Part shown: positions 1-12,100 of the stretch, piece by piece | Layout: every line of letters starts with the position of its first letter | Position numbering within the stretch: position 1 is the first letter of the stretch | Assembly: GCA_024336345.1 (NCBI GenBank) | Contig: JANFOG010000001.1 | Location: 1,550,001-1,614,000 of the forward strand | Length of the DNA: 64,000 nucleotides | Reading direction: 5' to 3' | Source of the DNA: Mariannaea sp. PMI_226 | Lineage: Eukaryota; Ascomycota; Sordariomycetes; Hypocreales; Nectriaceae | The notes under the pieces: generated by a model | What the model saw: only the letters and a program-made list of their open reading frames with translations | Databases searched by the model: none | Told to the model about the DNA's origin: nothing | Translations under genes and position numbers: made by a program

Positions 1-2
1 CA

Positions 3-3000
3 AAGCTTCCCAGCTCGCGCCGGGGAAACCCTTCAGCGGTACGAAGATCAACGTTTGGCACCGACGCCGGCCTAGTAGCCCTACGATACGAGAAGACAGT
101 GCAGGCAGAGCCTCCCATTCCCTTCGTTTCTCGAAGCTCCATCCGATCTTCTCGGCGCCCTTCAAGTTCATCAACCTCCTCGCATCACTCGCACCACCCT
201 ATTGTCGTAGCTCCGCCCTCTGCGGTTCCACCGCCTGCTGAGGAGCACCCTGCGTTCCGCACTGTAACTCCCCCCTCGTCTACTCTGCGAGCCTCGCCAG
301 TAATTGTCGAGCAGTGGAAGCGAGACTCTGGTGTTGCACGAACCAACTCTACTTCGACCTCGACCATCCACGAAGAGGACGACGAAGAAGAGTGCCAGAA
401 CAAGTCGGTGTATAGCCGAGTTCGCAAGGGCAAGAACTCGACCACCCTGGTTATGTCCCCAGTTCTTATTAACGACTCATTTGCGGACGAGAATAGCATT
501 TCTGCAGCGCTGACGTCGGTGTCGAGCAACTCGTCGATCGTGTCCAACGTTCGTTGTGACACGCCGCCACCAAAGTCCCACTCACCTGCTGCGACAAGGT
601 CGCCAAGCCCCCTCCTCAAGTCCGTGTCCCTAGAAGAGACCCCAGAGCCACCAAAAACCTTTGGTACTCCGTCCCAGTCACCATCTGCCACTCCGTTGAG
701 CTCGCCTTCGTCGTCGCCGCGATCGTCGTTCTCATCATCCCCTCGTAGACTCATTAAGAGTATCAGTTCCCGATCAGGGTCGACTTTCAAGACCCCAAGC
801 CTAAAGGCCCTAGCGCCAATGCACCCCTTGTGGTGGGGCTCGGAGTCCCATCCGCCTACGGAGGAACCTGAGGGTTCAGGGGCGCCGATACTCAATATCC
901 CCGGCATTCCAGCGTCCTCAAGCCCCGTGTCTGCTATAGAAACGGCTCCCACTCCCGTCACGGCTGCTGTAGCCACGACAAAGCCAAAGCTCACTAAGCA
1001 CAAGCAAAAGTCCACGCCCTCGTCTTCCCCCAAGTCTGTCTCCCGCTTTTGGCACAGACGCGATTCGTCCTCTACATCAACTGCCACCTCCTCATCCGAT
1101 CTGCAACCCTTCGTTCCTCTTGACGTCTCCATCCCCTGCGAGAGTCTGCTTGACGATGATTATTTCCTAAGCTCTATTCATTTCTCCAAGCGTGGCAGCA
1201 TTATGTTGAGTGGTCACGACGTCGCGACCATCAACGGCAAAACCCCAAACCCAGAATCTAACCAGACTGCGATCGATGACGTTGAACGACGTGCCCCAAC
1301 CCCAACGACTCCCCCGGCGCAATCGCGAGCGCCTCACATCAACGACACGACCGAGATCATCGCCGACTCAAAGAAGAACAAGAAGAAGAATAAGAAGAAT
1401 ACCACTGTGGCTGAAGCGCCTCAGAGTATGATGTCGCCTCCCGACATTCGCGTCTTGGCCGCCGACGTGGAGAAGGAATCTCAAAAGGTGAGATCGCTCT
1501 ATACTGTTGGTGATGGCCCTTATGGCGAGTCTGGCGTGCGACACTCGTATTGCGAGCGTCTGGACCCAACTCCCGAAGCGCCGTTGGAGGAGAACGACAA
1601 TGTCCCGTATGGTTTCCTTGCTGTCCCGTAATTATCTTGATCGTCTCTGAACCTCAATGCTAACATGAGAACCCCCCCTTTCTATAGCGCACCCGAAAGT
1701 CTAGCACCCGCTCCCGCTTTTGGAGGTTCTTCGTCCCTTCACTACGAACTGCCCAAGTCGCAGCATGAATACAATGATGGCCTGGAAGACTGGAATGACC
1801 TCGAGGGCGCGCGCGTCGACCGATATGGCTTTATTACCCTTCCGCCACCGCCGGGCCCGAGAGCGGGAATACCTTCAGAAGTGAGGTCGCTACCGGGCTC
1901 TCCTAGGAAGAAGCGCAGCATCCTCGTGAGGCGAGACGCAGCAGGCCTCTCGGTACATTATGGCGGCCGACGCACTCCCACCAGGAAGATGTCGGCACGC
2001 TCTCTTAACACACAGGCATCCGAGCTGTCAGCGTCGCCTTCGCTTCGATCAACTCGATCGGTCATCCGTCAGGCCAGCAACCTACTGCCGCACAACCGTG
2101 ATCGGCGGTGGATGGATGAGGCTGGGGAGATGCTCAACACCTCGCCCAGTCTCCAGGATATTGTGGAGGAAGCAAAAGCCAGCAGGCTTAACGATGTTAT
2201 GAAACGCAAGGAATGGGAACGATCGGAAAAATGGAGGAAAATGGCAAAAGTCGTCTGCAAGAGCGGACGCGGGCAAGGAATGGAGTTTGAGTTCAATGTT
2301 GAGAACCCGAAACTCATTGAGAGAACATGGAAAGGAATTCCCGACCGATGGCGAGCAGCAGCTTGGTGGTCATTTCTTGCCACGAGCGCCAAAGAACGAA
2401 AAGACTCTGCCTCCGAGGAGGAGATCATCGCCGAATTTCACAAACTTCAGTTGCGAAGCTCACCAGACGATGTCCAGATTGACCTGGATGTTCCCCGGAC
2501 CATCAGCCGACATATCATGTTTCGGCGGCGGTACCGAGGAGGTCAGCGGCTTATGTTCCGCGTCCTCCACGCCATCTCCATATATTTCCCGGAGACTGGC
2601 TACGTCCAGGGAATGGCATCACTGGTGGCGACGCTACTGTGCTACTTTGATGAGGAGAAGTGTTTTGTAATGCTTGTACGCATGTGGCAGTATCGTGGGC
2701 TCTGTCGTCTCTACCGGCCGGGTTTCGACGAGCTCATCACGGCCATGAAAGATTTTCACGACAACTGGCTCAACAAGGAAGTTGCAAAGAAGCTCGAGGA
2801 GCTCTGTATCGACATTACCGCGTACGGGACCAGATGGTACCTGACGCTCTTTAACCTGTCGATACCCTTTGCAGCACAGCTGCGGGTCTGGGATGTGTTC
2901 CTGCTATTAGGGAACCACCCGTCACCGGCCAGCGAATCCTCGTCAGAGCCAGGCAAGTCTGAGGCGAAGGACCAATCGAGGAGAGGCGAATATGATGTGT

Positions 3001-3173
3001 TGCACGCAACAAGTGCAGCACTCGCCGAGGCTCTTCGCGAGGCTCTTAGCGACTCGGACTTTGAGAATGCCATGAAAGTATTGACAGCACCAATCCAAAT
3101 CAAGGACGAAGATCTCCTGTTGAAGGTAATGAAGGCAGAGTGGAAGACGCATCACAGCAAGAAGAAGGCTTAG
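3..3173 (+). CDS. TBC-domain Rab GTPase-activating protein (5' partial)
   Basis: Partial at the left edge: the frame is open from base 3 and the start codon lies before the window. Exons 3-1627 and 1688-3173, with a 60-nt intron (1628-1687), GTAATT donor, GCTAAC branch at 1659-1664 and TATAG acceptor, phase 2. At least 1036 residues. About the first 600 visible residues are Ser/Pro/Thr-rich and probably disordered, with a Lys/Asn-rich patch. A TBC domain follows at roughly residues 750-950. Its arginine finger (DVPRT, about 811) and glutamine finger (YVQGM, about 848) are both present, so catalytic GAP activity toward a Rab-type GTPase is expected by the family's dual-finger mechanism. Rab partner and membrane cannot be read from sequence. 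The end is a TAG after a Lys-rich tail. Faces the next gene convergently. Confidence 0.9.
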
Positions 3174-5415
3174 CAAGCGTTCCTGCCATCTATTACGCCC
3201 TGACGGGTACTTATTTTCTCTTTGTCAACCAAATCTTTTCAGTCACACGACCCAAAGGGCGACTTCACGAACAAGTCAGCCCCTGTCCTACGAACTGGTT
3301 TTTTTTTGTTGGTTTTCCCTATGTAAACCACTCGATACCCCCTGAAGCAATAACAACCCTCCTCATGTTGCGACCTCTGAGGAACCCCACGCCTAGACAG
3401 GTACTTTTTTTTCTTTGTCATTATCACTTGGCTCAACGCCGATCATGGGAAACTGAAGTGATGGGAGTTGTCAGCTCTTCTTTGTCGGATGGGAATAAGC
3501 GTTTGGGGCCATGGAACTTAATCTATATACCCCTTTCCTGGCATCATGATTCATTTGTTTATCTTGGGAATCTTTTTATTTCTTCCTTTTGTGTGTGTTT
3601 CGCTCTTCTCTTCTTGTTTTTGGTTTCTTTTGTTTTGCAGTCTTTGCGACTTTTGAAACGAGAGATGATGCAGAGGACAACATGACCCGCATCCATGTAC
3701 AGACGAGATGGAGTCAAGGAAAAACAGTCGGTTAAACTCGATCGATCCCAATGGCCAGGGCCATAACTAAATACCCAGGGTGGATGGGATTGTCAAGCAG
3801 GAGTTGAGATCAGGCCGGCTTTGGCCGCCCCATGGAGTACATGCCTTTATTTGTGTATAATCCAAGCACCTTTGTTGTTTTTTTACTTCACCTCGACTTT
3901 AGCATATCATATTAGTTACCACTGAGGTGTAATAATGCAAACTCAGGTCACGAGCCCTTTGTCGGCCGTGGCTCAGCTCCAAAGACATGACCCCCGGTTT
4001 TGTGCCTTTTGTCCTTGCCCATAGTAATCAAGTTCTTCTGCTTTTTCTGCTTTTTGTTGAAACTAGGTCAGATTGGTGGCTAATCTGTACAATGTTGAGA
4101 ATTCAACGGTGTGTGACCAAAAAGAAAAAAACTACCATGGGCTGGGCATGCAATCCAGAACTACTAACCAGGATTGATTTTTCTCAGCTGGCTTGGGTCA
4201 CGGCGGATTGCCCTAATTAGGGATATAGTACTACCTTTATATGTACCGCAGTAAGTAAGCTTGACAACCTCGCTCGTGGGGGTAGTGTTTTTTATTTTAT
4301 TTTTAATTTACTTGTTATAGATTTTACCACACCCTCCCTGGTCACGTTGCGACCAACTCCACGTCGGTATGGCGAGGATAGAGGTGAGGATTAAGAAAAG
4401 AATGCCCCTCCCCCTTCTCCCCCCCAAATGGTTTTTTAGGGTCGCATTCTTTCTTCACGTTGGCTTGTTAGCTGACTGACCAAAAGGAGAGAAGTCTAAA
4501 ATACTTTGTTAGTGGTGAATTCCATGATAGATGGATGGCTCAGTTTCCAAACGAGGCAAACTTTGACATTCAATCCTATCAGCTACAAGAACGTGAATAA
4601 TCAAGACCAAGTCCCAAGCCAAGAATAAATTCCATATATATATATTGCTTTTAGGTTCACATAGGAGTTGTGAACTTGTGTTCAGCTTGCTCCAATAGCA
4701 TGAAGCAGCGTATCTCTATAATCCCATGGTAACCCAATCCACCAAAGCCCAACTGTACCTTTTCAACTCATGATATCCCGTGTTTTCTGAGTTGTTCAAA
4801 CCATCATTACACATCCATATGCTGCTTCTCCATCTCCGAGTTGTCCCCGACCCTATCAACTCCCATCCATCCGTGAGCTGGCAATAGTAAAGAAAAAGAA
4901 ATTGACAACCATAAGAATAATGTAAATCCAAGAAATTTACTCCCTTCCGGTTCACCCCATTCTAATGCAGAGACTCCCTCTGTTTGTTATTTGAGCTCAT
5001 CTGTCTGTCCGCTCCCACACTGAAAGAGAGAGATAAGAAAAAAGAGGCAATCCATATACTCACGCCAGCCAGCCAACCTCAGCTCTCAAGAATAGGTTAA
5101 TAGAATAACAATACAAAATTGAATCAGAATCGAATGAGTTTTGGGGATCAAACAGGTTGTTCTGGTTGATACTGACTCAGGTCCAAGTGAATGCCTTTGA
5201 ACCGTTTTCTAGTGGTGTGTCTCCGTGGTATGTCGCGTAATTTCTCCAGTGTTCAGGGCACACCAGGAGAGACATCTCGTCCTCTTTTTCCCGTCGCGTC
5301 GATCAATTCTTCAGGCGAATAATGTACAACTTTTAGACCCGGTGGATTTTGTTCAGTGCAAAGATCGCTGGTGCGCGGGGCTGAGTAATAGCTGGGACGC
5401 GTGCAGAAAACGAAA
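3174..5415. other. Convergent intergenic region
   Basis: About 2.2 kb between two convergent genes. It is A/T-leaning with T-rich runs, a short TATA repeat near 4634 and no frame with coding character. The open frame 3140-3685 (+) is T-rich, overlaps the TBC stop and looks like chance. Expected to hold the two 3' UTRs and little else. Confidence 0.6.
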
Positions 5416-7020
5416 TTACGCTCCATCATCCTCCCCTGCCCCCTCACGCGACGGCGCTGTTCCCTCAACTCCAAGTTGTACCCGAGATTCTGGTGGCAGG
5501 CTGGTTTGACGTCGACTTTCACCTCCCTCATGAGCATGTGCATGCGCATATGGAGGTGCTGATTGCTGTGAAGACGGCGTAGGGTCATCTGATAGCATTG
5601 ACGATACCGAGGGCTTCTGTATTTCACTCCGCTCACTCGCCACGTGCTCTGGTAACGCCTCTGGCCTTAGTCCTGGCGTTGAGCTTGGCATTGGTGACAT
5701 GCGACGTATGGATGCCCCTCCGAAGCTCTCTCGACGAGCGCGGCCTGAACCAGAAGATCGATACGGTGAGAAATCACTCCTTTGTCGAGTGTGCCGGCTG
5801 TAACGTCCGCGTTGGGATGTATTCGATTGAACACTTGGGGGGTAGGACGGTGGAGATCGATGTCGTGACTCTCCTCGAGGTGGGGATGGTACAGGCTGAT
5901 GATGTTGCCCTGCGGCTTTGCGTTTTCTAGAACTTTCCCCTATGATCAGAGTGCCAGGTTAGTCTACAGAGAATTCTCGCTTTCTCTTGATTTGAGACGA
6001 ACCGGAAGGGCTTGCCGGCCGGTTCGAACTACTACTGGCTTGTGTCGTTGGCGGCTGCCAGTGATGAAAGTATATTGAGGCGCTTGCTTGGGATTCTTGT
6101 GGTAGAGGTTGTTGGGGCTGCTGCATATGCTGGTGTGGTGCCATTGCAGGAGTCGCGCCGTGGACGGCGGGATGAGGCACGTTGGTGTTGAGGCTCGTGA
6201 GGTTCGCCACTGAACGACCGGTGACGGCTCCGCCGAGTGTCTGTCCCCTTGGTCTCGTTGGCGACCCGGGATACACGTATGTGGTGCTTGGAGGAGCTGC
6301 CGACGGTGGAAGGCTATGGTACTGCATCGAAGCAGAAGGGGGCGCCTCTCGCTGGTGTTCAGGAGAGACTGGACCTTGAGGAGGCATGATTTGGGCCCGG
6401 GGAGCTTGGGACGGAGGTATAAACTGTTGCATCCATTCTATCGCTGTTTGTGAAAGAGCTCCTCCACCACCCATACCGGCAAAAACGATGGGTACCATTG
6501 CCGGGGGTATACCACCTGATAGAGACGTTCGCAGCATGTCCATCTCGACTTTACGCTGCTCTAATCGCAAGCTTTCCTGCCTCGTACGCTCTTCTTCTTG
6601 TCTCCGCCTGTCTTCCTCTACCCTGGCCTGAAGCCAATGCCTCATAGACTCCTCGGCGCCCTGCCACTGCTGTGGTGGAGGAGGCAACTGGCCCCAGGGA
6701 TCCCGTTGCTGGTGACTCGGGGTTAATGAAGGAGGAGGCGGTGGAGGCTGTGGTGGAGGTGCATGATGTGTAGGCGGGGGCACGCCGGTGGTTGAGGGCT
6801 GCTGAGGAGGAAGTGTCATGGCCGCCGGGGGAGGCAGGCCACGGTGAGGTGCCGACATGGGCTGGACTGGTGGGCTGTGTCTCCGATAACTGCTCGGCAA
6901 TGACTTAGGAATTGGCTCTTGGTTGATCAGGGGGGGAGAAGGGCGCGAGGTGGATGGCGGAGTCGGAAGATCATGGACGGACTTGAAGCCGTACGTTGTT
7001 GGCTGCTTGACGGTAAGCAT
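5416..7020 (-). CDS. Proline-rich nuclear-type protein with coiled segment and basic NLS, unknown function
   Basis: Not recognised by family. Inferred exons 7020-6003 and 5939-5416 give 513 residues. The N-terminal third is Pro/Gln-rich with polyproline runs. A charged Glu/Arg/Gln helix of about 50 residues (around residues 125-175) looks like a coiled coil, followed by Gly-rich, then Pro/Ser/His-rich sequence. A basic RKRK motif just after the splice is a likely nuclear localisation signal. The intron (6002-5940, 63 nt) has a GTTCGT donor, GACTAAC branch and CATAG acceptor; it is a multiple of three and contains the only in-frame stop, a TAA inside the branch point. Read unspliced, the protein would end after 353 residues. 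A long gene-free upstream region fits a regulatory gene, but transcription-factor identity is only inference: no DNA-binding fold is visible. Confidence 0.72.
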
Positions 7021-8553
7021 CTTTGTGTGGCAGGACGAAGGCTACACCAGCGTGGGCATGTGTGGCGAGCGGGAATCAACGTTTATTTGTGCTGTGGGAG
7101 CATGTAAGAGGAAATGTTCGGGGATAAAGTCTCTTTTTGGGTTCCTGGGTCTGAGTTGAAGCGGGCAGCAGGTTCCAACACCAAGACAGGGCTGAGAGAG
7201 TGTGACCACACCATCAAAAGGACGATCGTTTCGAGAACAGAGAGCACTAGAGCTTGAACGAAAAACAGAGGGGATCAGGAAAGACAATGCCAGCAGATGG
7301 TTTGGAAGTAAATGAGAAGGGATTTAGGTGAAGTAACAAAATCATACAAGGGAGGTCTGGAACGGAAGAGGCAAGGGCAAAAGGAAAAAGAAAGGGAAAC
7401 TAAGCGCACTTGAAGGGAAGGAAGGGGATACCATACGAGGTGGGTGCGGATGCAAGCTCTGTATAAGACGACTGGATGCGAGCTGGAGATGACGGCCAGC
7501 TCCAGAGTTGTGGCGGTCGAAATAGGCGGGGCTGATGGAACCAGTTGACAGGCAAGGCCAAGCTCATTTCATTGACACCTCTGCCACATGGCACGCGGGG
7601 GATCAGCGAGAGAAGGCCGAAAGCGAAGCCACACCGAACAGGGACGGCAGAGATGCAGAACAAGAACAGAAGTAGCAGTGGTCGTGGCAGTGGCAGGGGC
7701 AGCAGCAAACTGAGAAATGAGAGTGGCCGGTAGAGAAAGAGTGGCACACCTCCAAAGTCAGCACCGCTTCACACCTCAGACCAGACGTGGAGTAGATATC
7801 TACAAGGTGTAGGCGCAAACGACAGCAACCAGCACCCAGTACCGTTGGCGGAACGCAGGTACAGTCCCGCCTCAGGTGCGGTATCAAGCCTTGTCAATGA
7901 TGCTCTCCAAGACTGGACGAGGGTTGAGAAGCCGTACTCTGTTCCCTCTGACTTTGACAGTGCGTGGCAATCGGGAATGGGGGAGGGGCGACAAAGACGG
8001 GAACAGCAGGACTCTTGCCAAGAACAGATTCAACAAACAATTTAACTGTTATAGAGGACAAAAGAAGTGTCGAGACGGAGGAAAATCAGGTATGAGGTTC
8101 AAAGTACGAGTAAAAGATTGGGAAGGGGGGAGGAGAGGAAGAAATGGAAAGAACTGGGAAGAGTGAGAGAAGCTGAGGAGGCTCCGCAAAAGAATGGAAT
8201 ACACACTCACTTGCAGATGCCCACACGCATCATCAAGGGCCGCCGGCGGCCGAGACGTCGTTTCTGCTTGGATTTCGTCTGGCCTTTGACAAAGTGCTGC
8301 GCACCAGCCAATGTCAAGGCCAAATCTAGGACCGGGGGGCGTAGAAAAGAGAATCAATGGCAGGACACCAGGCCAAAAGTGTCGGCGACGCACACCAGGG
8401 TCGGAGGTCACCAAAAGAATATGTATGTGAGAGCTATGATAGGGACTGGGGTTTGAGATGGAAAAGTGAATGGATATGGAAGGGCCCCTGCTGCGCAGGT
8501 AAGCATCTGACTGGGCTTGAGGCTTTGAGACTTAATGAAGCGAGACTAGCATT

Positions 8554-8577
8554 GGGACTGGACTGGACTGGACTGGA
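8554..8577. repeat. GGACT pentanucleotide tandem repeat
   Basis: About four and a half perfect copies of GGACT in an otherwise non-repetitive segment. Confidence 0.85.
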
Positions 8578-9116
8578 TCTGGGAACTTGGGACGAAAGCC
8601 CAAGACACATCAAGGACTCGAGGCCGCCAACAAGTTAGAGACCGCCAGCCCGGAACCAGGCTGGAAAGGGTGAAAACCTACAACCCCAATGGAAGATGCA
8701 GACAAGGGCCCTGTGTGGGAATCGTGCAAGTGTGGAGAAGCGAGTGTGCCTGGATTATTTCACTAGGATGCTGGAAGAAAAGCGTGTATCAGAAGAGATT
8801 GACAGATTGGGCACGGCATGCCCACTAACAGTATTAAGGTGGACTTGGGGCTCGCAGCCCACAGCTTGGACAAGGAGAGACGGGGGCAAGGGTACAGCAT
8901 GTGGCGGTTGTTAGTGACGACTCTCGAAACCAAGAGCCAGCCATGGTAGACAAGTGTGTGAGGAGAGTGGCTGAAAAGGAATGAAAGAGGCATGAGGTGT
9001 GTATGTCAGAAAAGTAGCCAACTAGGGACGGGGGACAGTGGAGGGGTCATGCTCCGACAGGGGGGTGGGAGGGGTGTGTAAGAGAATTTCAACTTTGATT
9101 ATCCGCGTTTGCAGAG

Positions 9117-9117
<1 letters not shown>

Positions 9118-9157
<40 letters not shown>

Positions 9158-9172
9158 CGTGTGTTTGTTTGT
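9118..9172. repeat. (GT)n microsatellite with GC and TTTG interruptions
   Basis: A run of about thirteen GT units followed by GCGCGCGTGCGTGTG and TTTG units. A strand-slippage microsatellite in non-coding DNA, upstream of the proline-rich gene. Confidence 0.9.
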
Positions 9173-12100
9173 TCCGTCAGCTAGTACGCCAGCAACTCCT
9201 GCAATAATCAATTGGACATGTCCTCCCTGTAGCTCTTCCGAGCAACCTGCTGCATATCATTGAGTAAGACAGTATGGATCAGAAAGGGTTGAATATTGGG
9301 GTAGAGTCCGCATTGGTAACTATTTAGAGTCAACTCGATTGTGGCGAGAAGCATACGAGTAGTTCGCGTGCCTAGGTTGATAGGTAGGTACGGAAAGTGT
9401 TCAACCTCAAGAGACCTCTATGACCGACAGATTCGATATGCCAGAATCGACAAAGGCCGTCGCCAATGGTGTCCCCGGGCCAAGATGGAGGGGAGTCGGC
9501 GCAACTGATGGACAAGCGACGCTTCCTCACACCTGTCATCGTGACAAGGTCAGGGGTTGAGCTCCAGCTGTGAAAGAGAAGTGGGTGATGGCATCATGAT
9601 GGGAAACTGTTGAGTAAGGGCATTAGAGCACTGAGCGCGTATCCGAGCCCGTTACAATGCGCGATCCCTTCATATCCGTGGCTCACGGGGATTTTTTTTC
9701 CTTTTTCTCTTCTCGAAACTACAAGACCAGAGCACCGCTAGTCAGTCGATCCTCTCGCCGTGCAAGGTTCTCACAAATCATTATCCTGTAAGGGCGTTCC
9801 CCGGCTAGCGAGGACCTTTGGCCTGAGAAAATTGACTGTGATCTAAAACTAGGGCGAACAGGGGTCAGAAGGGTCAAAACAGCATTGGACGATGAGGCGA
9901 GAGAGTGAAAAAGGTTCCTTGACTCTACTTGACACTGGTAAATGGTCCATGCGGACAGGACAAGGGCTGGACGGCCTTGTGTCCAGGGATGTGGTTAATC
10001 GCCGGGCGGGAAGTGGGCGTGGATCTCAAGAACCGCCCACAACGTGCGTGTAGTTAGAACCCGTCTCCAGGCGCGTTAAACTCAAGGTGGAGCTGCAAAG
10101 GTTGTGGGCGTGTGCACGTCGTTGGAGGACACATGGTGCTGTAACTTACGTGAGGCGCTGTAAGTCGAAGGGCTCACTGCGTTATTGGATGCATATCTGT
10201 GAGTGAGGTTGGCGACGGTTCATATGAACGGAAACGCAATGCTTTGAGTGATGGGACATGGGAATAGCTATGAGCCCCAGAAGGCGTGATTATGTTGGTG
10301 ACAGTTGCCATCATTCCTGCTTTTGTACTTGCCTTCTCCATCCTCCTTGTTATACTAGTTCTTCGAAGAATGCCTACCTCCTCAGGCACCTAGGTCATGT
10401 AAGCACCAGCCTCCCTTACCTGTAGGTACATTAAGCACCCATACTGTATATCCCAGAGAGAGGGCCGGTACTTGCCTGTATATAAATACTCTACAGTACC
10501 TTAGGTACCTAGGCAAAGTAAGGTATCTCTATATCTAAAAGGTACCAAGATAATTATGTTTACGAGGAGAGATGCTGCCGACACGTTTCTTTCAACGGAG
10601 CGGACTCAGGCCCAGCCTCAGCCTCAATCCTATCCGCTTCCTTGTCCCAATCCTTGCTCAAGTTCCGTTAACATGATTGCAGTTGGTACGATACTCCCAG
10701 AATTAATATGATGACTGTGCTGTTTTCAATGTTCCCGATATGATTCAATGCCTCTATTTTTACTGTGCGCTCCAATGTCTCAATACAAAAATAAAACAAG
10801 GGCTCCCTGTCTCAGATCACATGAAGACGCCCGATATCAACCCTCGCAGAGCCTCTAGGGCACAACGCCCGCTTGCAACATCATTCATCGTCATCGTCCA
10901 TTGCCTGGCAACGCAGATCGCCCTCGTCTGGTTGTAATTCCTTTCTATGTTGGCGTCTAGTCGTCCTTGGCACCTAACACCGAGCACACCACTTCCTGGT
11001 TTCGCTAGAAGAGTATCCCAGCAAATCTTTGGGTCTCCCACACTAAGCGCACCAAATTGTTGCAAGCTTTGGCGGCTGAAGCGATTCTCTCAGGACAATT
11101 TTGTCAAGGCCATGCCGACAGCCTGATCGAGGCACAGGACCCCGGTCCATGCCATTCACCTGTCCGCGCAAGAGAGATGGCCATGGATCATAACGCCCCA
11201 CGCTGCCCTAGTGTTGGGGCTCCGTGGGGACAATCATTTGTCTATCTAACAGAAACGGGCGGACATGGTTCAGGAAATGACCGAAACCTTTGTGCCTCAT
11301 CTTGTCAATTGGGTCCGCCTGACCAACTAGCCGTTGAAGCCGTTCTGATCTGGTCTGCTACTTTCTGCTTTATTCGGCTGGGTCATTCATCTCTTCCATG
11401 TTCCAAACAGGAACCTCGGGGGACAAGACGGAACAATCTCCACCTTAGTAAGGGACTTGTATAGATGCATCCGAAGTTGTTTCCTTCGCGACGGTTCTTC
11501 TTCTTTCGCTACCTTTGAGACCCAATCGCCCATTCTCGGCCGTGGAGTCATTATCATAGGGCCGATCAAAGGGGTGCACCAACACCCACCACACCATCGA
11601 GACTACCAAACGCGCCTCTTTGGTACTACCTTCTCAACATGATATGGCTCCCGTGCTTCTCGCGCCGTTGGAGCTCCCCTGGGGCGCCAAGGTACGTAGT
11701 CTCGACTCCAAGTAGAACAATTGTGGCTTGTTGATTCGGCAAGCTGCCGTTATGCCTTTTGTAGTCTCCAACTATATCCCAAACTAGAAACTATGAAGGT
11801 TACTTATCCAGTGTATCCTTTTTGAGGTGCCAGCACTGTACTATATGGTAGTGTGGCTTACAACTGAGTTTGGCCATCTGCAACGATAGTGGACCAAAAA
11901 GGTGGGATCATTTTGTTCCCAGGAGGCTCCAACCCAAAACTAGCTCGACCATCCTGTTGCCTCGATCGGACTCAAAAGTACAAGCATAGAGGCGTGGGTA
12001 GACGAGATCTTTTACGGAGAAAATGAAGCGGGTGGGATGAAGTCTAGCCCTGCCCCGATTCACCCGATTCCCCAAACGCGACTCATGACGCCGCTGGACA

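Noticed and set aside
185..1132. 315-codon minus-strand open frame opposite the TBC gene
   Set aside because: Mirror of Ser/Pro-rich codons on the plus strand; no domain, and the plus frame joins the TBC domain through a good intron.
3140..3685. 181-codon plus-strand open frame past the TBC stop
   Set aside because: T-rich, overlaps the TBC 3' end in another frame and its hydrophobic runs come from poly-T; most likely 3' UTR.
5959..5961. TAA taken as the true end of the proline-rich protein
   Set aside because: The same frame continues with strongly coding-like sequence for about 170 codons and the TAA sits in a perfect branch site, so a spliced C terminus is preferred; retained as an isoform possibility.
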